Of a DNA stretch of 5,646 bases, positions 5,591 to 5,646 are shown piece after piece (position 1 is the stretch's first letter; every line of letters starts with the position of its first letter). A program made the translations under genes and the position numbers. Source of the DNA: Treponema sp. (lineage in GTDB: Bacteria; Spirochaetota; Spirochaetia; Treponematales; Breznakiellaceae); assembly GCA_031256115.1 (NCBI GenBank), contig JAIRRF010000150.1:1-5646 (forward strand). The letters run 5' to 3'. Under the pieces are notes generated by a model that did no database searches, was not told the origin of the DNA, and saw only the letters and a program-made list of their open reading frames with translations.

Positions 5591-5646
5591 CAATACGGCA
5601 ATACGGCAATACGGCAATACGGCAATACGGCAATACGGCAATACGG
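5591..5646. repeat. Octanucleotide tandem array (caatacgg, at least 7 copies)
   Basis: Seven perfect head-to-tail copies of caatacgg fill 5591-5646 and reach the window edge, so the true number is unknown. The unit is eight bases, not a multiple of three, and contains no stop in any frame on either strand. It would encode a repeating octapeptide (QYGNTAIR on plus, PYCRIAVL on minus). Perfect identity among copies suggests recent expansion by slippage. Confidence 0.95.

Noticed and set aside
5388..5633. Minus-strand frame of 81 codons beginning in the octamer array
   Set aside because: It depends on a TTG start within the tandem repeat, which is open in every frame, and shows no family motif. 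I leave it as a possibility only if sequence beyond the window supports it.
5591..5646. Possible CRISPR array
   Set aside because: The repeats are 8 bases, directly adjacent and without spacers, so it is a simple tandem repeat.

Overview
The window looks like spirochaete chromosome, most likely Treponema and possibly the termite-gut group. The reasons are a eukaryote/archaea-type methionyl-tRNA synthetase with a C-terminal EMAP-II-like domain (a type known in spirochaetes), a FemA/B-type aminoacyltransferase, mixed base composition, and intergenic DNA full of palindromic repeats. The genus is inferred from protein character and general style, not from a database match.

Layout. Positions 1-195 hold a nested palindromic element with a terminator-like core and no convincing gene. 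A tight three-gene plus-strand cluster follows: a bacteriohemerythrin (263-718), metG (730-3054, after an 11-base gap) and a FemA/B-like transferase (start at 3035 or 3038, overlapping the end of metG, to 4144). From about 4145 to the end there is no intact gene. In order, this stretch holds a large diverged palindrome (4202-4390), an inverted copy of the repeat arm seen at the window start (4491-4523), a decayed minus-strand patch ending in a 35-residue remnant of an XRE/HigA-type antitoxin (4770-4877), two fold-back structures containing REP-like GC palindromes (4975-5204), AT-rich sequence, and an octanucleotide tandem array that runs off the window end (5591-5646).

How the genes may work together. 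The spacing suggests one transcript, with a possible promoter at 208-236 and translational coupling between metG and the FemA/B gene. The products are an O2- or redox-responsive diiron protein, a translation enzyme, and a protein that probably adds an amino acid to the peptidoglycan stem peptide using aminoacyl-tRNA. The last two share tRNA chemistry, but the FemA/B donor is more likely glycyl-tRNA than methionyl-tRNA, so a functional link is not shown. The hemerythrin gene is visibly more AT-rich than metG and may have joined the cluster separately.

The most notable observations are the repeat arm flanking the whole cassette in inverted orientation, the eukaryote-like MetRS with its proline/glycine insert, the antitoxin remnant that kept a good ribosome-binding site, and the 8-base tandem array, which is open in all six frames and would shift reading frame if its copy number changed. 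I see no convincing evidence for a new multi-gene system.
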